Origin: a bacterium
GTDB lineage: Bacteria; Latescibacterota; UBA2968; GCA-2709665
Direction: 5' to 3'
Length of the DNA stretch: 12,896 nucleotides
Assembly: GCA_027619145.1 (NCBI GenBank)
Contig: JAQCGA010000052.1
Location: 1-12,896 of the forward strand
Every line of letters begins with the position of its first letter. The first letter of the stretch is position 1. This document shows, in pieces, positions 12,265-12,896 of this stretch. The position numbers and the translations under genes are program-made. A model generated the notes under the pieces. The model was not told where the DNA came from and did no database searches. It saw nothing but the letters and a program-made list of their open reading frames with translations.

Positions 12265-12896
12265 TTGGCGAAAGCGAATGGTACTTCATTCGATGACACG
12301 AAAGATTCGCTGCACCGCTACCTGGAAGACGTGGCCTCTTCCCAGCCGCTGTCCGGAAAAGAAGAAGTCATCCTGGCGCGCCGCATTAAAAAAGGCGACA
12401 TGGACGCCCGAGCCAAACTGGTAGAAGCCAACCTTCGTTTTGTCATTACCGTTGCTCGCGAATACCAGAACCAGGGCGTCCCTCTCGTAGATCTCATCAG
12501 CGCCGGAAACATTGGCCTCATCACCGCTGCAGAACGCTTTGACGAAACCAAAGGCTTCAAATTCATCTCCTACGCCGTCTGGTGGATCCGGCAATCCATC
12601 CTCCAGACCCTGGCCGAGCACTCTCGTGTGGTGCGCCTCCCCCTGAATCGGGTGGACCTCCTGCGCAGAATTTCGCGCTACACCAACAGTCGCCAGCAAG
12701 AAACAAACGCCCGCCCGCCCGAAGAAGAAATTGCCGAAGAACTGGGTATCTCCGTCGATCAGGTTGTGGACACCCTCACCAGTGGCCAGCGCATCCTCTC
12801 CCTGGACGCCACCTTCGGTGAAGACGACGAGAACAGTTTGCTCGAAATCATGCCGGACCAGAACCAGGAAGCGCCGGATACGATGCTGATGAAAAA
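12265..12896 (+). CDS. RNA polymerase sigma-70 family factor, RpoD-type, N-terminal part (cut by window edge)
   Basis: Directs RNA polymerase to -35/-10 promoters. I place the start at TTG 12265-12267 because GAGGTGAT lies five bases upstream; no nearby ATG fits. The product, MAKANGTSFDDTKDSLHRYLEDV, has region 1.2 (about 13-45), region 2 with ANLRFVITVAREYQNQG and ISAGNIGLITAAERFDETKGFKFISYAVWWIRQSILQ (55-114, -10 recognition and melting), and region 3 beginning RVVRLPLNRVDLL (121-133). Region 4 is beyond the window. Region 1.1 is absent, as in the short (about 290-residue) RpoD of Bacteroidetes-type bacteria and in group 2 factors. VITV and DLISAGNIGLI differ slightly from the commonest consensus. 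Group 1 or group 2 status cannot be settled. Confidence 0.92.
   Translation, partial: MAKANGTSFDDTKDSLHRYLEDVASSQPLSGKEEVILARRIKKGDMDARAKLVEANLRFVITVAREYQNQGVPLVDLISAGNIGLITAAERFDETKGFKFISYAVWWIRQSILQTLAEHSRVVRLPLNRVDLLRRISRYTNSRQQETNARPPEEEIAEELGISVDQVVDTLTSGQRILSLDATFGEDDENSLLEIMPDQNQEAPDTMLMK

Overview
The window looks like a moderately GC-rich, free-living environmental bacterium carrying many dispersed extragenic repeats of the type with arms GGGCGGAC/GTCCGCCC, plus other short gene-flanking repeats (CACGAAGGGCACGAAG-like, and CTTGGCGTCTTGGCGTGAG-like). From general familiarity these repeats, next to a divergent M19 peptidase, an M42 peptidase and RidA-like proteins, recall uncultured lineages such as Latescibacterota or Poribacteria. 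That placement is a weak inference: no rRNA or other marker apart from a partial sigma factor is present.

Layout. (1) 1-1932, minus strand: the start of an ADP-ribosylglycohydrolase gene running off the left edge, preceded by a 513-aa glycoside-hydrolase-like TIM-barrel protein. (2) 2010-5666, minus strand: a block that reads as an eroded defence-type cluster. It has a candidate promoter with two 17-bp repeats behind it (each holding the palindrome TACCGGTA), the 5' stub of a PLD-SNF2 helicase gene, a Schlafen AlbA_2 protein that appears to have lost its middle domain, an orphan 59-codon frame, the C-terminal part of a PD-(D/E)XK-like protein, and then an intrinsic terminator. (3) 5697-7702: a purine-rich repeat stretch, a lone DUF433 antitoxin (minus), a thermonuclease-like gene with a damaged N-terminus (plus), two repeat units, and an intact antitoxin-MazF pair (plus). 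(4) 7728-9184: a peptidase M19-family protein (plus) whose usual metal ligands are largely replaced, followed by four repeat elements filling the gap to the convergent gene. (5) 9182-11960, minus strand: a promoter, an M42 aminopeptidase, a 109-bp tandem duplication, a RidA-like protein and a translationally coupled four-cluster ferredoxin. (6) 11961-12896, plus strand: two candidate tandem promoters and a TTG-started RpoD-type sigma factor cut by the right edge.

Working together: the MazEF pair is a complete toxin-antitoxin module. The RidA-ferredoxin pair is a two-gene unit of unknown substrate. The M42 and M19 genes suggest peptide or amide turnover, although the M19 protein may not be a normal dipeptidase. 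No complete new system is demonstrated. The most unusual content is the decayed nuclease/helicase cluster with its preserved control region, the set of enzymes with altered catalytic motifs (helicase PLD domain, thermonuclease, M19), and repeats that run into the stop codons of neighbouring genes. No tRNA, rRNA, CRISPR array or insertion sequence was seen.
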